Assembly: GCA_000310025.1 (NCBI GenBank)
Contig: FN649734.1
Coordinates: 1,329,636 to 1,384,777 of the forward strand
Length of the DNA: 55,142 bases
Reading direction: 5' to 3'
Origin: Ectocarpus siliculosus
Taxonomy: Eukaryota > Sar > Phaeophyceae > Ectocarpales > Ectocarpaceae
Part shown: positions 52,801 to 55,142 of the stretch, piece after piece
Layout: every line of letters starts with the position of its first letter
Numbering within the stretch: the first letter of the stretch is position 1
Program-made: the position numbers and the translations under genes
Notes under the pieces: generated by a model
Told to the model about the DNA's origin: nothing
What the model saw: the letters and a program-made list of their open reading frames with translations, nothing else
The model's database searches: none

Positions 52801-55077
52801 TGAAACGTCCAAATGAGGGGGAGAAGCACTGTGTACTGGAAGAGTTCGGGCAGCAGGTCTCTCATGACACACCATCAAAAGTGAGATAGATTCGTGTAGA
52901 CCATGGGCTTATTCGTGTTCTGCTTGTGCGTGCCTTGTTGGCAAGCTCACTCACTGCTTTCTCGCAAGCCCGGATGACCTGGTTGCAGGAGACAACCGAA
53001 GGGGACACCCGGTCCATCCGCATGAGAGTCAGAAGCTTCTTAGAAGTTTCCGCGTCACCGTGCCTCTCGCACATGCTCAGCACCAGGTTGTAGAGCCCCA
53101 AGCTTCCCCTGACGCCCTGCAGTAGCAGCAGCAGCAGAAGCAGCAGCAGCAACAGAATCGACGCGTGCAAAAATAGGAGTCAGAAGAAGCAATCAAAAAC
53201 ACACGACAACGCCAACGAAAGTTGGTACGAATTTTACAGAAGCAACCACACCCCGTGTAGACGTGGGAAGACTGCCAATGTCGTGACCGCGAACCAAAAT
53301 ACAAACACCATTCCAGCCCAGAGGCAGGGGCTACTTCAGCTAGACGAAGAGCTCTACAATGCGCGGTGCTGTACATGGAAAGAACGACCATGACAGCAGT
53401 GCAATCATCTCAAGGTCCTGGCAAGTCTTGTGATAACGATGGCAGCACTAAGAAAATATAATTATAGTGAAGGCCGTTGTAAGACTAACGATATAACATG
53501 TCCACGCCACAGCATGTATTACTGCTGGGTTTAAGTTCATGTGGCATAAGTGCTGCGCAGTGACGGCAACATGTGGAAAGGGCTGAAGCACCGCTACCAC
53601 TTCATCGTTGCAACGAGGGGGTACGAGGTTAGCTTGAGCCAATCATGTCCGAGAAGTAAGATCAGCAACAAACAACAACAACAACAACAACAGCGCACCT
53701 TCCTCCGCATGTGCTTGAGCAGCGCGAGGGCGCGGGGGAAGTCCTCTTCCTTGTGGCACGCCGATATCGCCGCCATGTAGCAGTCGCGGCTCCTTGCTAC
53801 CCCCCTGCCCGGGGCGGCGGACGCCGCCGCCGCCACCACCCCTCTCGCGTCAGACCCGTCCTCGTTACGAGGGCTACTGCTGTCGTTGTCATCGCCATCG
53901 CACAAGGACCCCTGCAACAGTAGTACCGCGGGATAAAAAAACACACGTGAAGCAATCCGGGCTTGGGTCGGGAAACAAAACAGCCAGCGAAGGCGAGCCA
54001 TGGTGGCAGACCATCGATGTTGCTGTTGCTGCTGTTGTTGTTGTTGTTGTTGTTGTCGTCGCTTAACGTCGAGAATCGTTCCTGTCTCTGCTAGTATACA
54101 CCTTCAAATATTCGAACCGATCTAACTGACATGGGCGCCTTCCGTGGGCGAAGAACACACAACCAAAAAAAAACGGGGGGGGGGGGGGCTAAACATACTT
54201 CGGAAAAAGTAGGGGGCCCGGTTTGGTGGATGACCCATGCACAGACAAAGGGCCAAGCGAAAGCAGTAGGACTAGGCCCGACCACTACAGTGACCATTCG
54301 GTGTATCACCAAAGAAAAATAACCTGTGCTCTTGGCACGCGGCAAACTACGCACGGCACAAGGTTACCAACAGCTCGAAAGTGAAGCGGCTTTGGGGCAG
54401 AGGTCGACAACAAAAAAGAAGAAAGGATGGGAATTGAGTTCTCACCGCATGAGGAACAGCGGCCGAAAGGCTGTCAACGGTATGGGTGTCCGCGCCACCG
54501 ATAGCTCGGCTGGTAGTGGTGGTGGAGCTAGTTGCTGCGGGGGCAACGTCCATGATCGTCGCGAACAGCTGCAAGGCGCTGCAGTGGTAGAAAAGAGGGC
54601 GAAACAAGAGAAAGGATCACAATGTGAAAGACCCGCCGACAAGTCAAATGTACCGTACCGAAATGCGTACTTGTATATTGGCGACAGAATAGGTGAGATA
54701 GATGGGGAGACTAAAACACCAATAACCAAAAGAAGGAGCATAAAAAGAACACTGAAAGCTCACACAACGCAACACATCCAAGACATCGCATGCCGCTACA
54801 TGCCCCGTAAACAGGCGCGGCGGTGACTTTTATAGTGTCGGCATCACCAATCCCATGGCATACAACGCAGCAGCACATCAGCCAGCCCGGCAACAGAACC
54901 GGGTGAGGGTAGACAATACAACGGCGGTGCTTCTGTTGAACTCGGTCTTTCACCCAAGAAAAATGCCAAGAAATTTCCGGGAAAATGCGAATGACGTCTC
55001 ACTCACCGCTTTCCTTCGTCCGCGTTGACGCAAGCCCACATCGCGGCGCTGAAGCTGTAGTCATTGGGCTCGATACC
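46899..55077 (-). CDS. PPR-SMR protein, 3' nine exons (5' end outside window)
   Basis: Pentatricopeptide helical-repeat protein with a small MutS-related domain; relatives act on organellar RNA or DNA. Exons, each bounded by AG and GT and phase-consistent: 55077-55007, 54578-54446, 53911-53699, 53116-52955, 52092-51974, 49881-49603, 48887-48776, 48516-48451, 47882-46899 (stop). Together they encode 712 residues. PPR helices include NDYSFSAAMWACVNADEGKR, CYMAAISACHKEEDFPRALA, LYNLVLSMCERHGDAETSKK, VSCNQVIRACEKA and GRWEDALAILMAMVSGGISP. The SMR part has GVMDLHGHSLPLAHAAV (LDLHG-type motif), DLTIITGMGRGS (TGxG) and IRPEVQRMLTDEFYPP. The last exon adds VGNTGRVVVSAKTIEAWLDH and a long Gln/Ser/Gly-rich tail. 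Exon 49881 carries a nine-Gln run. Seen: exons and motifs; inferred: organelle location. Confidence 0.88.
48961..49006. repeat. (TG)n microsatellite in a PPR-SMR intron
   Basis: Dinucleotide repeat with one TTTG interruption; a GACA/GATA run lies next to it at about 48899-48931. Confidence 0.95.
51500..51880. repeat. Three degenerate tandem copies of the ankyrin-leader repeat, in a PPR-SMR intron
   Basis: Blocks with GCTCCGTCCCAGAGATGCGA, GCTCCGTCCCGGCGGTACGA and GCTCCGTCCCAGCGCCGTAG start near 51559, 51694 and 51804, about 110-135 bp apart. Each is followed by a GAGGTCAATGG-ACGACTACGGCATG-like phrase matching 9655-9720 and, reversed, 13555-13640. They sit in the intron between exons 51974 and 49881. 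Confidence 0.75.
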
Positions 55078-55093
55078 CTGTAGGGTTGGAAAA

Positions 55094-55134
55094 TGTCATG
55101 GGGAGGGGGGGGGCGGGGGGGGGGGGGGGGGGGG
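55094..55134. other. Poly-G run at the window end
   Basis: About 40 bases that are almost all G. Runs like this often come from sequencing or assembly error at contig edges. It falls in the intron upstream of the first PPR exon in the window. Confidence 0.8.
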
Positions 55135-55142
55135 AAAATTTT

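Overview
The window reads as nuclear DNA of an intron-rich, repeat-laden eukaryote. The best guess is a photosynthetic stramenopile of the brown-alga type. This is inferred from two multi-exon genes with GT-AG introns and long introns (a 7TM-RGS receptor and a PPR-SMR protein), from low-complexity Gln/Pro tracts, and from a heavy load of decayed LINE and Helitron pieces. No rRNA, intact tRNA, CRISPR or bacterial operon structure is visible. No species call can be made from sequence alone.

Layout. 1-11.5 kb (+): exons of a seven-transmembrane protein with a C-terminal RGS domain. Its long first intron, as modelled, holds a broken Helitron/Pif1 helicase (-), a 105-bp tandem array, a 204-bp tandem duplication and fragments of an unknown minus-strand gene. 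9.1-14.2 kb: a long inverted repeat pair. One arm lies in an RGS intron, the other abuts an ankyrin-repeat exon fragment on the minus strand. 12-12.5 kb is a LINE 3' end. 14.9-18.4 kb (+): a frameshifted LINE with a YVDD reverse transcriptase and a probable restriction-like endonuclease, followed by a 0.52-kb tandem duplication of its tail. 19.8-22.5 kb (-): a second LINE (AP-endonuclease plus RT) that has lost RT motifs A and B. 22.9-23.3 kb: an unusual CCATGG-rich palindromic tract. 23.9-25.8 kb (+): a third LINE remnant joined to a piece of the first family. 26-38 kb is mostly non-coding or unrecognised, with a few exon-like segments and tandem repeats. 38.7-44.3 kb holds long open frames of unknown function. 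44.7-45.5 kb (+) is a frameshifted NADAR-domain pseudogene. 46.9-55.1 kb (-) is a PPR-SMR gene; nine exons could be joined with consistent phase, and its 5' end lies outside the window.

The two recognisable host genes are unrelated in function: G-protein signalling at a membrane, and an organelle-type RNA/DNA-binding helical-repeat protein. Copies of one degenerate repeat, linked to ankyrin coding sequence, sit in introns of both. Exon models were built by eye from ORF continuity, splice-site consensus and phase, and have not been tested against RNA or homology searches.
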